A stretch of DNA of 64,000 nt from assembly GCF_002812485.1 (NCBI RefSeq), contig NZ_CP025003.1, positions 620,001 to 684,000 of the forward strand, in the 5' to 3' direction. The notes beneath the pieces were generated by a model. That model was given only the letters and a program-made list of their open reading frames with translations. It did no database searches and had not been told where the DNA came from. Shown piece after piece: positions 17,918-26,710 of the stretch. Position 1 is the first letter of the stretch, and every line of letters starts with the position of its first letter. The DNA is from Dickeya fangzhongdai. GTDB taxonomy: Bacteria > Pseudomonadota > Gammaproteobacteria > Enterobacterales > Enterobacteriaceae. A program made the position numbers and the translations under genes.

Positions 17918-18322
17918 ATGGATAAATTGATGATTATTATGCTGATCCCCCTGCTGTTAGGGGGATGTTCAACTTCGAAAGAGGAGATGTTGCCGGCAGG
18001 AGAACATACCATGCTTGAATTGTGGAATGGCGCAGACGGGGAGGGAACTACCCGGAAGGCGGCCCAGGCCAGAGACGCATTACGCCGCCCACTGGATTCA
18101 CGAGAGACACAAGCGTCGTTACGTGATGATCGCAGTTACAGCCGTACCCAGGAGAGCGAAATCAGTCAGCAGTTTCCCCGGTTGCCGAACCCCGATATGG
18201 TGATGTACCTCTTTCCGCATCTTGCTGATGGTAATACGCCAATTCCCGGATATAGCACTGTGTTTCCATTTTACAGCCAGACGCAATATGCGATGCCTGG
18301 CGAACGCGTGGAGGCATTGTAA
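17918..18322 (+). CDS. TIGR03751 family conjugative transfer region lipoprotein
   Basis: The 134-aa product has a clear lipobox, LLLGGC, with the acylated cysteine at about residue 17. The TGATG overlap at 17901-17905 offers an alternative start five residues earlier. I prefer 17918 because GAGAAG lies 5 bases upstream and it gives a clean signal. The mature part has FPRLPNPDMVMYLFPHL and GTPIPGYSTVFPFY-like segments typical of TIGR03751, the VirB7/TraV-class lipoprotein. It overlaps the VirB4-like gene by one base. Confidence 0.88.
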   Translation: MDKLMIIMLIPLLLGGCSTSKEEMLPAGEHTMLELWNGADGEGTTRKAAQARDALRRPLDSRETQASLRDDRSYSRTQESEISQQFPRLPNPDMVMYLFPHLADGNTPIPGYSTVFPFYSQTQYAMPGERVEAL

Positions 18323-21168
18323 TGCTGTTCTCGTTATTTGATCGAAAGCGCCTCAAGAAAGACGCGCCGCTTCGCGAAAAGAAAGAACCCAGGCAGGATA
18401 TTCCGTTCTCTTCCGGCGAGGGTGTTCCACATCATGTATCCGGGCGTGACGCATTAACGCGTCCAGGGCAGATGACTGTCCTCGATGAGGAGCGGCTGAA
18501 TCATGCCAACCCATCGATTATCGATTTTCTGCCATGGGTGGAGTACCTGGATCGGGAGCAATGCCTGCTGCTGGATGACGGTATTTCTGTTGGCGCCGTG
18601 TTTGAACTGACCCCTGTGGCCACTGAGGGGCGAACAGATGATCGACTGGAGCAGATCCGCGACACTGTTGAAGACGCGATACAGGATAGTTTTGATGAAT
18701 ATGATGAGAATCCGTGGGTTATACAGTTCTATTGCCAGGATGAGGATAATGTTGATGTCTACATAGACCGGCTACGGAGCTACGTTAAACCTCATGCGCA
18801 GGGCAGTGCATTCACCGAGGACTGGCTGCAGGAGACTGAACGACATTTACGGGGAATTGCGCGCCCGGACGGGCTGTTTCACGACACATTGATCACCGGA
18901 CAACCCTGGCGTGGTCAGCAACGTCGTACGCGTATGGTGGTCTATCGATGGATTGGCAATAACCGTGATCCGATGCCACCGGTGGAGATGCTGAACCAGG
19001 TGTGCGAACGCGTAACCAGCGCGTTATCGGGTGCCGGCGTAGTGTGTGTTCGGCAGAATGGTCACCAGGTACATGACTGGCTGTTGCGTCACTTCAACCC
19101 AGCGCCCGATTGGGTGGATAAACAGGTTTTATATCGACAGGCGGCATATTTTGACAGTCGCGATACGCCGGACGGCATGATGCCGGTGATGAATGATTTT
19201 GCTGAAACACTCTGGTTCAATCCGCCACAATCTGACGCCAAAAATGGCGTGTGGTGGTTTGACAATCAGGCCCATTGCGCATTACCGGTCGAGAAGCTGC
19301 GTAAGCCGCCTGAACCCGGCGCCGTGACGGGTGAGAAGGTTCGGGGAGAGAAAATCAATGCGTTGATGGACCTCTTCCCGGAGGGAACTATTTTCTGCAT
19401 GACGATTGTGGTTCAGCCACAAGACAAGCTGGAAGCTGATTTTAACAGTCTGTCCAAGAATGCGGTCGGCGAAAATACCGAGTCCGGGCGTGTGCGTCAG
19501 GATGTCAGGACGGTGAAGGAATACCTGGGTAACCGGCATAAGTTGTACCGCGCCGGTCTGACCTTCCTGCTGCGCGCAGACGATCTGAAAACGCTGAATC
19601 ACAAGCGCGTAGAGCTGACTACGGTACTGCTGGGGGCAGGTCTGCAACCAGTTCGTCCGGAATACGATGTCGGGCCGCTGAATACCTACGTACGTGCATT
19701 ACCGATGTGTTTTAACCCGGAGATGGATAAAAAACATTGGTATACACGACTGACCTGGGTTCAGCACCTGGCGGGGTTGCTTCCGGTTACCGGGAGGGAG
19801 ACGGGAACGGGGCATCCTGGTTTTAGCTTCTTCAACCGCGGCGGTGATGTGCTGTCGTTTGACCCGCTCAACAAAAAAGATCGCGGGCAGAATGCGCATA
19901 TGTTGCTGTTTGGACCGACCGGTGCCGGTAAATCGGCGACACTTTGTGCCCTGTTGTCACAGACAATGGCCATTCATCGTCCGCGCCTGTTTATTGCTGA
20001 AGCCGGCAACTCGTTTGGGCTGCTGGCCGATTACTTTGAGCGGCTGGGACTGACCGTCAATAAAGTGAGTATCAAGCCGGGAAATGGCTTGAGTCTGCCG
20101 CTGTTCGGTGATGCTCATCAGCTATTGAATAGCGATGTACCATTAACGCTGGATGCTGATGCTTTGCCCGATCTCGATGCTGAAGAAGATGACGAGGAAG
20201 GGGATACCGAAAAACGTGACATCCTCGGGGAAATGGAGATATCGGCCAGGATGATGATCACCGGGGGGGATGTCAAAGAAGAGGACGACCTGAAGCGAGC
20301 CGATCGCACCATGATCCGTGAGGCATTGTTGATGGGTGCCCGAGCCTCGTACGCCGAGGGGCGGCAGATGCTGCCTTCTGATTTGCAGCGTGCATTGCTG
20401 GGGATTTCGGTGGATGTGAACCGAAACCCCCAGCGGCAGGCTAAAGCGGCTGAAATGGCTGAGTCATTGGGGATTTTCACGCTTGAGGGGAGTTTTGAAG
20501 CGGAGCTGTTCAACCGGGAAGGACAGTTGTGGCCAGAAGCCGATGTTACGCTGATCGACCTGGGATATTTTGCGCGAGAAGGCTACGAGGCCCAGATGGC
20601 GCTGACCATGGTGTCACTGACGAATACCATCAATAACATCGCCGAGCGCGATCAGTATCTCGGGCGGGATATCGTCTTCACCGTCGATGAAGCGCATATC
20701 GCCACTGTAAACCCGCTGCTGGCACCGTACATGACCAAAATCGTCAAGATGTGGCGAAAACTGGGGTCCTGGCTGTGGCTGGCGACGCAGAACCTGGAAG
20801 ACTACCCTGATATCTCCCGCAAGATGTTGAATATGGCCGAGTGGTGGCTGTGTCTTGTCATGCCTAAAAAAGAGGTCGATGACATTAGTCGGTTCAAGTC
20901 GCTGACAGATGAGCAGAAGTCGGTGCTGATGTCTGCCAGTAAGCTGGACAAATGCTATACCGAAGGGGTGGTGCTGTCGAAAAACATTCAGGCATTGTTC
21001 AGAGCGGTTCCTCCCAGCCTTTACCTGGCTTTGGGAATGACAGAAAAAGAAGAAAAAGTGGAGCGACGTCGTTTGATGAACGAACACAATTGTTCGGAAC
21101 TGGATGCGGCAATATTGGTCGCGAAGGCGTTAGACAAAGCCAGAGGCCTGGAGAATAAATCAGCATGA
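18322..21168 (+). CDS. VirB4/TraC-like conjugative transfer ATPase (TIGR03744)
   Basis: The 948-aa product is the main assembly ATPase of the G-type T4SS. The Walker A motif GPTGAGKSATL is at about residues 531-541, and the Walker B region is DIVFTVDEAHIA (about 785). A long N-terminal domain precedes it. An acidic insert (about 615-635, DLDAEEDDEEGD) lies within the ATPase half. It is cytoplasmic or at the inner membrane and energises pilus and channel assembly. It begins in a TAATG overlap with the lipoprotein stop and ends in a 4-base overlap with the following gene. Confidence 0.93.
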   Translation: MLFSLFDRKRLKKDAPLREKKEPRQDIPFSSGEGVPHHVSGRDALTRPGQMTVLDEERLNHANPSIIDFLPWVEYLDREQCLLLDDGISVGAVFELTPVATEGRTDDRLEQIRDTVEDAIQDSFDEYDENPWVIQFYCQDEDNVDVYIDRLRSYVKPHAQGSAFTEDWLQETERHLRGIARPDGLFHDTLITGQPWRGQQRRTRMVVYRWIGNNRDPMPPVEMLNQVCERVTSALSGAGVVCVRQNGHQVHDWLLRHFNPAPDWVDKQVLYRQAAYFDSRDTPDGMMPVMNDFAETLWFNPPQSDAKNGVWWFDNQAHCALPVEKLRKPPEPGAVTGEKVRGEKINALMDLFPEGTIFCMTIVVQPQDKLEADFNSLSKNAVGENTESGRVRQDVRTVKEYLGNRHKLYRAGLTFLLRADDLKTLNHKRVELTTVLLGAGLQPVRPEYDVGPLNTYVRALPMCFNPEMDKKHWYTRLTWVQHLAGLLPVTGRETGTGHPGFSFFNRGGDVLSFDPLNKKDRGQNAHMLLFGPTGAGKSATLCALLSQTMAIHRPRLFIAEAGNSFGLLADYFERLGLTVNKVSIKPGNGLSLPLFGDAHQLLNSDVPLTLDADALPDLDAEEDDEEGDTEKRDILGEMEISARMMITGGDVKEEDDLKRADRTMIREALLMGARASYAEGRQMLPSDLQRALLGISVDVNRNPQRQAKAAEMAESLGIFTLEGSFEAELFNREGQLWPEADVTLIDLGYFAREGYEAQMALTMVSLTNTINNIAERDQYLGRDIVFTVDEAHIATVNPLLAPYMTKIVKMWRKLGSWLWLATQNLEDYPDISRKMLNMAEWWLCLVMPKKEVDDISRFKSLTDEQKSVLMSASKLDKCYTEGVVLSKNIQALFRAVPPSLYLALGMTEKEEKVERRRLMNEHNCSELDAAILVAKALDKARGLENKSA

Positions 21169-21713
21169 TGACACTGAAATACCCGACGCCTGCTATTCAG
21201 CCGGAGAGCAGTACATTTCCGGTCATTTTTAACCTGTACCCACAGGGTGTGGCAGGGATCTCTCTGCAGAACGATCAGGCCCTTCAGCACCTGCGAGAGG
21301 CTATCCGGCAGCGAGTGCCAGGCGAATGCCGTGTTACCTGTCACCCGCATCGGGTCGGTACGCGCAGCAACGTGGCGTTGCATTTTGAAGGCGAACGGGG
21401 TGTTGGCCAGTGCGTCGATATTCTGATCACTGTGGCCGGCACAACCAGCTGGCCAGAGTCGGACGAGTACGATCATCCTCGCTGGTATGTATCCGTGCCG
21501 GATGCGGTGGATGTTGTGTATCTGGTGTTGTATCTGAAAGAGATGGCAGCGGATAAAATCCCGGGAATCAGCACTGATGCCCAGCGGTTGCTTGATGATG
21601 CAGAAAGCCAGCGTCGCAATGCCGCCGCTACGACAGAAAGTCTGCGTCGGAAACTGGCCCGGCTCAAAGATTCGGGTTCGGATACGTCGTCATCAGATTC
21701 GGACAGCCACTAA
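21165..21713 (+). CDS. Hypothetical protein coupled to the VirB4-like gene
   Basis: The 182-aa product starts in a 4-base overlap with the ATPase gene, so it is translated with it. It has an alpha/beta globular part (1-125) and a C-terminal helical and serine/aspartate-rich tail (DSGSDTSSSDSDSH). No signal peptide or membrane helix is seen. I do not recognise a family. Many G-type elements carry a thioredoxin/DsbC-like gene here, but no CxxC motif is present. Confidence 0.65.
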   Translation: MMTLKYPTPAIQPESSTFPVIFNLYPQGVAGISLQNDQALQHLREAIRQRVPGECRVTCHPHRVGTRSNVALHFEGERGVGQCVDILITVAGTTSWPESDEYDHPRWYVSVPDAVDVVYLVLYLKEMAADKIPGISTDAQRLLDDAESQRRNAAATTESLRRKLARLKDSGSDTSSSDSDSH

Positions 21714-21772
21714 TAAGGTAATGATGAAAATGTGCCGATGGGGAGATCGGCACGTTATATCTATAGAGACTT

Positions 21773-21834
21773 AGATTTTCGGAACGAAAAAATCTTTTAC
21801 GGTATAATGTATATGTACAGCCAAAGGCTGTACG
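21773..21834 (+). promoter_or_regulatory. Promoter and hairpin before the 56-aa gene
   Basis: TATAAT (21803-21808) is a good -10 box. An AGATTTT...AAAATCT inverted repeat lies just upstream. A perfect hairpin GTACAGCC-aaa-GGCTGTAC (21816-21834) lies between the -10 box and the Shine-Dalgarno of the 56-aa gene, in the predicted transcribed leader. It could be an operator or an RNA stem. Confidence 0.5.
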
Positions 21835-21854
21835 ATTAAAATAAGGAAAATAAA

Positions 21855-22025
21855 ATGGATCCTGAAGTAATTAATAAGCTACTTGCTGATTATGCGGATA
21901 TTAGCAGTAAGTTAGCTACCTATATTGGTGAACGTGATTATACTGAAGAAGAGCAAGAGATTATGGATGTACTAATACGTATACATACTCAGCTTACTGA
22001 ATATAGTTCAAGTCATATTTCCTAG
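21855..22025 (+). CDS. Small acidic protein, 56 aa
   Basis: The product is almost entirely helical and acidic (for example YTEEEQEIMDVLIRIHTQL). AAGGAA stands 7 bases before the start, with a good -10 box and a hairpin further upstream and a bidirectional terminator just after it. It is thus a complete single-gene unit, convergent with the HEPN gene. No family is recognised. Its place between two transfer blocks marks a cargo site. Confidence 0.6.
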   Translation: MDPEVINKLLADYADISSKLATYIGERDYTEEEQEIMDVLIRIHTQLTEYSSSHIS

Positions 22026-22041
22026 CGCAATTAATATGTAT

Positions 22042-22067
22042 AAAGAGATCACGTGTGTGATCTCTTT
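22042..22067. terminator. Bidirectional terminator
   Basis: AAAGAGATCAC, a 4-base loop and GTGATCTCTTT form an 11-bp stem flanked by A/T-rich ends, serving both the 56-aa gene and the convergent gene at 22074. Confidence 0.8.
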
Positions 22068-22073
22068 ATGGTT

Positions 22074-23306
22074 TTATTGATCGTCAGTGACGAAACCATC
22101 CAAAATCTGTTGGTCTATGTGAATAGTAAATCGATGCACTATATCCTTCAGCCTGACCACCTCATCGTACGATACCTCGATTAACTCACCACTGGTACGT
22201 TTCCCGTTACGATGAACTATATCATGGCGTGTCTTTACCGCACGGTTCAGTTCTGCCATTTCTTTTTGTGGAAACTTCGTAAGAAGAACACTCTCGAACA
22301 TTTGTTTTGCAATAACAAGATTATGAAATGCAATCCCATCCAGTTCTTCAGTGATGAGTTTGTCTAGTTTATCTAGCTGAATATAGATATTAGAAAGTTT
22401 GAAGTTTTGTGAGCTGAAAGGCTTGTAATGCTCAACAAAGCGTACTTTCACTGGTTCACGATTCAGAACTTCACGTTTCATAACATCACCCAGATAGGCT
22501 TCCATCGCAGTAATAATGCTGGCATAACACATACGTTGAAGTACTTGGTTTCCCGTGTCTGTGGCGGACAAGTTGGTTATCTGGGTAAGCGAGTTGCAGC
22601 AAGTCAGAAAATAGCTTGTCGCACCCTGCTGAATCTCTTCGATGTCTGTAAAGTCATCAGCCCGCTCGCCATAAACCAGTTCAGTAATATCCAGTTCGCA
22701 AATTTCCTCATCGTCACTGATTTCCAATATAGCTACCGCAAAAAAATCATTAAGTTGACAAGGGAAGTGCCATTTCGCAGCAATAGAAGTATCAGAAAAA
22801 TATGGGAGAGATGAAAGCATTACGGAGAGAAGCGGATCTTCCTCAATAGGGTGATCCTGAATGTTGAAGTAGTCCTCAACACTATCTCCTTTGGTTAGTG
22901 AAATGGCGCGAGGGATACGTGACAGCCAGTCATCCAATGTGCTGGATGGTAGGACCTTACTGGCACGACTAAGTAAGTGATGGACTAATTCATTGCCCTC
23001 ACGACGTTCATGAAGTAGAAGGAGTGCAACCTGGATACTCTCGATGAGCAAGGCTAGTGATTCATTAAAATGGCGTTCAAGCGAATCCCGGTCAAATCCG
23101 TGCAATGCCAGCCGTCGGCGAAGCTGAGCCGCAGTAGTGCGGTAACCAATAAAATCGCCTTCGGTGTAATGTTCATAATCAAGTGGAGTGTGGGGGATAT
23201 GGATGTGCCGCACACGGTCTGTAGCTCTGAAATACCATGGGTCATAACTGTTTTGCCATGAATCAACAGTTACGCCACAGATCCTCATGAAGGCCCAGTC
23301 GGACAT
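22074..23306 (-). CDS. HEPN/Toprim-N-like putative HEPN ribonuclease
   Basis: The start at 23306 has GGGAG 8 bases upstream. The 410-aa product begins like the HEPN/Toprim-associated N-terminal domain (SDWAFMRICGVTVDSWQNSY). The C-terminal third is a HEPN fold: a helix with SIITAMEAYLGDVM, then FHNLVIAKQMF, and the catalytic RX4H motif RHDIVHRNG at about residues 360-368. HEPN proteins of this type cut RNA and often act in abortive infection. The gene stands alone, opposed to the transfer operon, which fits cargo. The same module order occurs in the protein at 42058-42882. Confidence 0.7.
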   Translation of the reverse strand: MSDWAFMRICGVTVDSWQNSYDPWYFRATDRVRHIHIPHTPLDYEHYTEGDFIGYRTTAAQLRRRLALHGFDRDSLERHFNESLALLIESIQVALLLLHERREGNELVHHLLSRASKVLPSSTLDDWLSRIPRAISLTKGDSVEDYFNIQDHPIEEDPLLSVMLSSLPYFSDTSIAAKWHFPCQLNDFFAVAILEISDDEEICELDITELVYGERADDFTDIEEIQQGATSYFLTCCNSLTQITNLSATDTGNQVLQRMCYASIITAMEAYLGDVMKREVLNREPVKVRFVEHYKPFSSQNFKLSNIYIQLDKLDKLITEELDGIAFHNLVIAKQMFESVLLTKFPQKEMAELNRAVKTRHDIVHRNGKRTSGELIEVSYDEVVRLKDIVHRFTIHIDQQILDGFVTDDQ

Positions 23307-23509
23307 AGTTAGCACTCCCTATCCTATAATTTATTGACATACAAAGGCTATAATTCTTTCAGTGTATCAATAGTGGTGTGTATATGCTTGCTAGCCAGTC
23401 ACATGCTTTTTAACGTTTATTTTCATGATATAAGAAAGAGTTAATCGCTGTTTATCTTTCGCGCCTGCTGCACCCTGAAGGGTATTTCTTAACCCAAAGG
23501 AGCGTGGTG

Positions 23510-23920
23510 ATGAACAGCAAAGTGGCTGCCTTTCTTCTTTTACTCTCGCCTGTGCCGTTATTGGCCAACCCTGTCGTCTATACCGACACACAACACCCCC
23601 CCGTTAATCTTTCTCCTGGGACGCGAATCGTCTGGCTGGATGGCCCGGAACACCTACAGAACTCGCTGTTTGGTGACCTGTCGGCATCAATGGAGCAGGC
23701 GGCTTCACAGGTACGAACGATGATGCAATCGCCAGACTGGCAGCGGCATGAGCAGGCGCTGCAGGTTGCATACCGTGGTGTTATGCATGCCTGGGAACTC
23801 GGCGTCAGTAAATATCCTGCTATTGTTTTTGATGATCGTGATGTGGTTTACGGCACGCTGGATGTCGCCAAAGCGACGGCCTTAAGAGCCAAAGCGACTG
23901 AAACTGGGGGCCGCCCATGA
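23510..23920 (+). CDS. TIGR03757 family integrating conjugative element protein
   Basis: The ATG at 23510 has AAAGGAG 7 bases upstream. The 136-aa product has a signal peptide (to about residue 19), VVYTDTQHPPV near the mature start, and the C-terminal KYPAIVFDDRDVVYGTLDVAKA typical of TIGR03757, a TrbC/thioredoxin-fold-like family. It opens the third mating-pair block and is periplasmic. A short ACCC-GGGT-ACCC pattern lies just before the RBS. It ends in a 4-base overlap with the next gene. Confidence 0.9.
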   Translation: MNSKVAAFLLLLSPVPLLANPVVYTDTQHPPVNLSPGTRIVWLDGPEHLQNSLFGDLSASMEQAASQVRTMMQSPDWQRHEQALQVAYRGVMHAWELGVSKYPAIVFDDRDVVYGTLDVAKATALRAKATETGGRP

Positions 23921-24888
23921 AGTGGCGGGTTCGGTTACGACCGATTGCAGCGGGAATGATGCTAATGGCCGCCAGTGAGCCGGCAGCGATCGCAGCGATC
24001 AATACGGCACAGATTGTGGCGAGCGCGATATCACCCACTTGCATCAGCTGGCGTATCAGTGGAATTTGTTACTGGCTGTTTTGCACACCATTCGGTTGCC
24101 AGGTACGGACCTCTGTCAAAGTAACGCATTTCATTCCAGATGCCGTGGTATCCACCTATATAGCGCCGGGCGGAAATCCTTGGGCGGAGATGTCTCTGGT
24201 CAGTCAAGGGGCCGGTGGGTTGGAAAATACGGTGACGAATGCGTTTGCCGGTTTGTCAGCGGGAGGGGGTAACGCCGCTGACATTAAGGACCCTGGACGC
24301 CGTAAATCCAATATCAAATTCAAGTATGCCGATGCGATCGGTCATCCATCTGCAGCCATCATCGGTGGCCAGATCCCGGGGTATTCCTGTAACAGTGCCG
24401 CCACCCCACTGATGCCGTATTTTCTGAGCACGCTGGATTCTATCGCCTGGCGAACAGGTATCCCTGAATTTCTCTATCCAGAAGCCCTCGTGCCGGGACA
24501 GCGCGAGCTGGGGAGTACGACCTCAGGAAATATGTGGGGCAGTATCTATCCCCGGTCTGGATTCGTTCAGCATACCGATGATGACAAGGCATCTGCGATT
24601 GTTGCCCAACGTGTGGCCGACATTATCACCCGAACGGGGCAGCCTCATGTCTACCAGGCTTTATCCGGTTCCCGTACAGACGGCTACTGGCCACCTGAAC
24701 CCGTTACCGAAAACACGAACAACCATAAGTGGCAGCGTCTCTCACCTCAGATGAGTACCTCCTGCGCCATCTTTCCAGATGGTGATCATGTCAGTGCGGA
24801 AAATGGCAATGAAGCCTACGCACTTTGGCAACCGTACAGCTGCTGCCAGCGTCGTGGCCAGCGGCTTTTATATACCACGAATTTTTAA
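23917..24888 (+). CDS. TIGR03756 family TraU-like conjugation protein
   Basis: The 323-aa product has an N-terminal signal/anchor (to about residue 27), then SPTCISWRISGICYWLFCTP and many cysteines, as in TraU-type proteins. The family TIGR03756 takes part in mating-pair stabilisation at the outer envelope. The start overlaps the previous stop by 4 bases, and the stop TAATG overlaps a possible start of the next gene. Confidence 0.88.
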   Translation: MKWRVRLRPIAAGMMLMAASEPAAIAAINTAQIVASAISPTCISWRISGICYWLFCTPFGCQVRTSVKVTHFIPDAVVSTYIAPGGNPWAEMSLVSQGAGGLENTVTNAFAGLSAGGGNAADIKDPGRRKSNIKFKYADAIGHPSAAIIGGQIPGYSCNSAATPLMPYFLSTLDSIAWRTGIPEFLYPEALVPGQRELGSTTSGNMWGSIYPRSGFVQHTDDDKASAIVAQRVADIITRTGQPHVYQALSGSRTDGYWPPEPVTENTNNHKWQRLSPQMSTSCAIFPDGDHVSAENGNEAYALWQPYSCCQRRGQRLLYTTNF

Positions 24889-24899
24889 TGGGGTTGTCC

Positions 24900-26321
24900 A
24901 TGAAAGTGAAATCATGTGCCCTGGTCATCAGCCTGCTGATGACGCCAGGAGCATTCGCCGATCTGTTTAATGTCAATCTGCCTCAGGCGAATAACAGCGC
25001 CCTGGGTTATGGCGCCGATATGAGCGGCGGTGTGTCAGACAAGCTGTTTTACACGTTGGGTGGCGGCTCAGTTATCTCGCAGCCGGCAACGCGCAGCAGT
25101 ATGCAGAAACTGGGGGTGGATCTGGGGTGGAGTTCGGACCTGCAGTGCGGGAACTTTGACCTCAGGACCACGGTCGGTAACCAGTTGAATGGTGTTACAT
25201 CGGGTTTCAAGAACTTAATGGGAGAGGTTATCCAGGGCGCAACGGGAGCCGTGGGCAGTTTACCTGGCGCGGTCATCCAGCGCGCTAACCCGGGGCTGTA
25301 TGACATGCTGACCAACGGGGTATTGCAGGCGAATATGGCGTTCGATAAAGCGATGTTCAATTGCCAGAACATGACCAAGCGCATGATGGATTTCTCGGAC
25401 TCAAGCAAATGGACGCAATCAGCCTTAGCGGATGAGTACAAGCAGATGGTGAACAGCGGAAAAGCGGACGGTATCCAGGTCGATAACGATTCGCAAAAGC
25501 TTACTGGGAATAATGGTCAGAACTGGATCGGTGGCCAGCGTCGTGGCGGTAAAGGGCAGCCGGCTATCAGGCCAACCCATGACCTGGCCGCAGCTGGCTA
25601 TAACATGATGACCAGCCAGCCTGTGCTGAGTACCGCCTCGGTCAGTGCCAGTAATTGTAACGGGTCTGTATGCCAGAAGTTCAGTAACCCGGAAGAAGCC
25701 GCGAAAGCTGTCGTTCAGGTATTGGGTGATCGGTCGATGCGAACGTGCAAGAACGCCGCCGAATGTACCAGCGGCGATGATGCCCAGCAGCCTGGGACTA
25801 CACAGGCAGGAACCGGCTTTGCACCAATGCTGGAAGAAGCGACAAAAGCCAATACCGAGCAACTGGTGAAACTGGTGAACGGTAGTGAAAAACCGACGGC
25901 GGCCAACCTGGCCAAATTGAAAACGGGGAGCCTGAGTATCACCAGTGGTGTGATTTACGCACTACAGCGTGACCCGGATAACGCCGCCCTGACCGGGCGC
26001 CTGGCTAGTGAACTCGCAATGGCAGATACCGTCGAGACGGCATTGCTGATGCGTCGCATGCTGGTAACGGGGATGTCTGAGCCAAACGCTGCTTCACAGG
26101 AAGCCGCAGTTGATGAAGGAACGAAGCGTGTCGAAGCGCTCGACCGAGAAATCGCTGCGCTGAAAAACGAGATGGAGCTCAAGCGGGAACTGGCACGTAA
26201 CTCGGTACTGACAATCATTGAGCGTGAGAATAATCGTGTTGAAGTGAACCCGCAGAAGCAGGTACAGGACAACACAGATACGCGCTTCAATCAAATGTCG
26301 TTGCCTGACACACAGAAGTAA
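24900..26321 (+). CDS. TIGR03755 family integrating conjugative element protein
   Basis: I chose ATG 24900 (GGGG at 24890-24893); ATG 24888, overlapping the previous stop as TAATG, would add four residues and is equally possible. The 473-aa product has a signal peptide (cleaved near AFA-DLFN) and a conserved start with LGYGADMSGGVSDKLFYTLG. A C-terminal coiled coil (about 405-445) follows. It is a TIGR03755 protein, probably periplasmic and similar in use to TraN/TraH-class mating-pair proteins; the exact role is not known. Confidence 0.88.
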   Translation: MKVKSCALVISLLMTPGAFADLFNVNLPQANNSALGYGADMSGGVSDKLFYTLGGGSVISQPATRSSMQKLGVDLGWSSDLQCGNFDLRTTVGNQLNGVTSGFKNLMGEVIQGATGAVGSLPGAVIQRANPGLYDMLTNGVLQANMAFDKAMFNCQNMTKRMMDFSDSSKWTQSALADEYKQMVNSGKADGIQVDNDSQKLTGNNGQNWIGGQRRGGKGQPAIRPTHDLAAAGYNMMTSQPVLSTASVSASNCNGSVCQKFSNPEEAAKAVVQVLGDRSMRTCKNAAECTSGDDAQQPGTTQAGTGFAPMLEEATKANTEQLVKLVNGSEKPTAANLAKLKTGSLSITSGVIYALQRDPDNAALTGRLASELAMADTVETALLMRRMLVTGMSEPNAASQEAAVDEGTKRVEALDREIAALKNEMELKRELARNSVLTIIERENNRVEVNPQKQVQDNTDTRFNQMSLPDTQK

Positions 26322-26332
26322 GGGAGGCATCG

Positions 26333-26710
26333 ATGGACATTAAACACACCGATATACCACCACTTCAGCGTGTACTCGGGCAGATGCGTCGCGGTGTCCG
26401 GCGCACATTACTTATCCTGGCAGTGATCACGGGTACGATGCTGATCGCGCTCCTGATTGCACGTTTAGGGATGTCGCACCCCGATGAATTTCTGGCATTA
26501 CGGCAATGGATGCAACACACCCGGATGGTATGGCTGGTCTGGCGGCTGGCACTGTATAGCGCGTTAGGCTGGGGACTCTGGAAGGTTTGGCGCGCTTCCG
26601 GCTGTAAGCCCGAGTACAGGAAGTCGCTAATACGCATAGCTATTGTGGGAGCTGTGTTTTTGCTGATCTGCGAGTATGCCATTTTTAGTGCGCCGGGAGA
26701 GGCATCATGA
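26333..26710 (+). CDS. Small membrane protein of the third transfer block
   Basis: The 125-aa product has three membrane helices (about 25-45, 65-88 and 100-118) with basic loops. GGGAGG precedes the start. It ends in an ATGA overlap with the TraG-like gene, so the two are coupled. A small membrane gene at this place is common in G-type ICEs, but it has no established function. Confidence 0.75.
   Translation: MDIKHTDIPPLQRVLGQMRRGVRRTLLILAVITGTMLIALLIARLGMSHPDEFLALRQWMQHTRMVWLVWRLALYSALGWGLWKVWRASGCKPEYRKSLIRIAIVGAVFLLICEYAIFSAPGEAS

Noticed and set aside
23471-23509. ACCC-GGGT-ACCC pattern before the TIGR03757 gene as another leader
   Set aside because: The arms are only 4 bases and do not cover the RBS or start codon.
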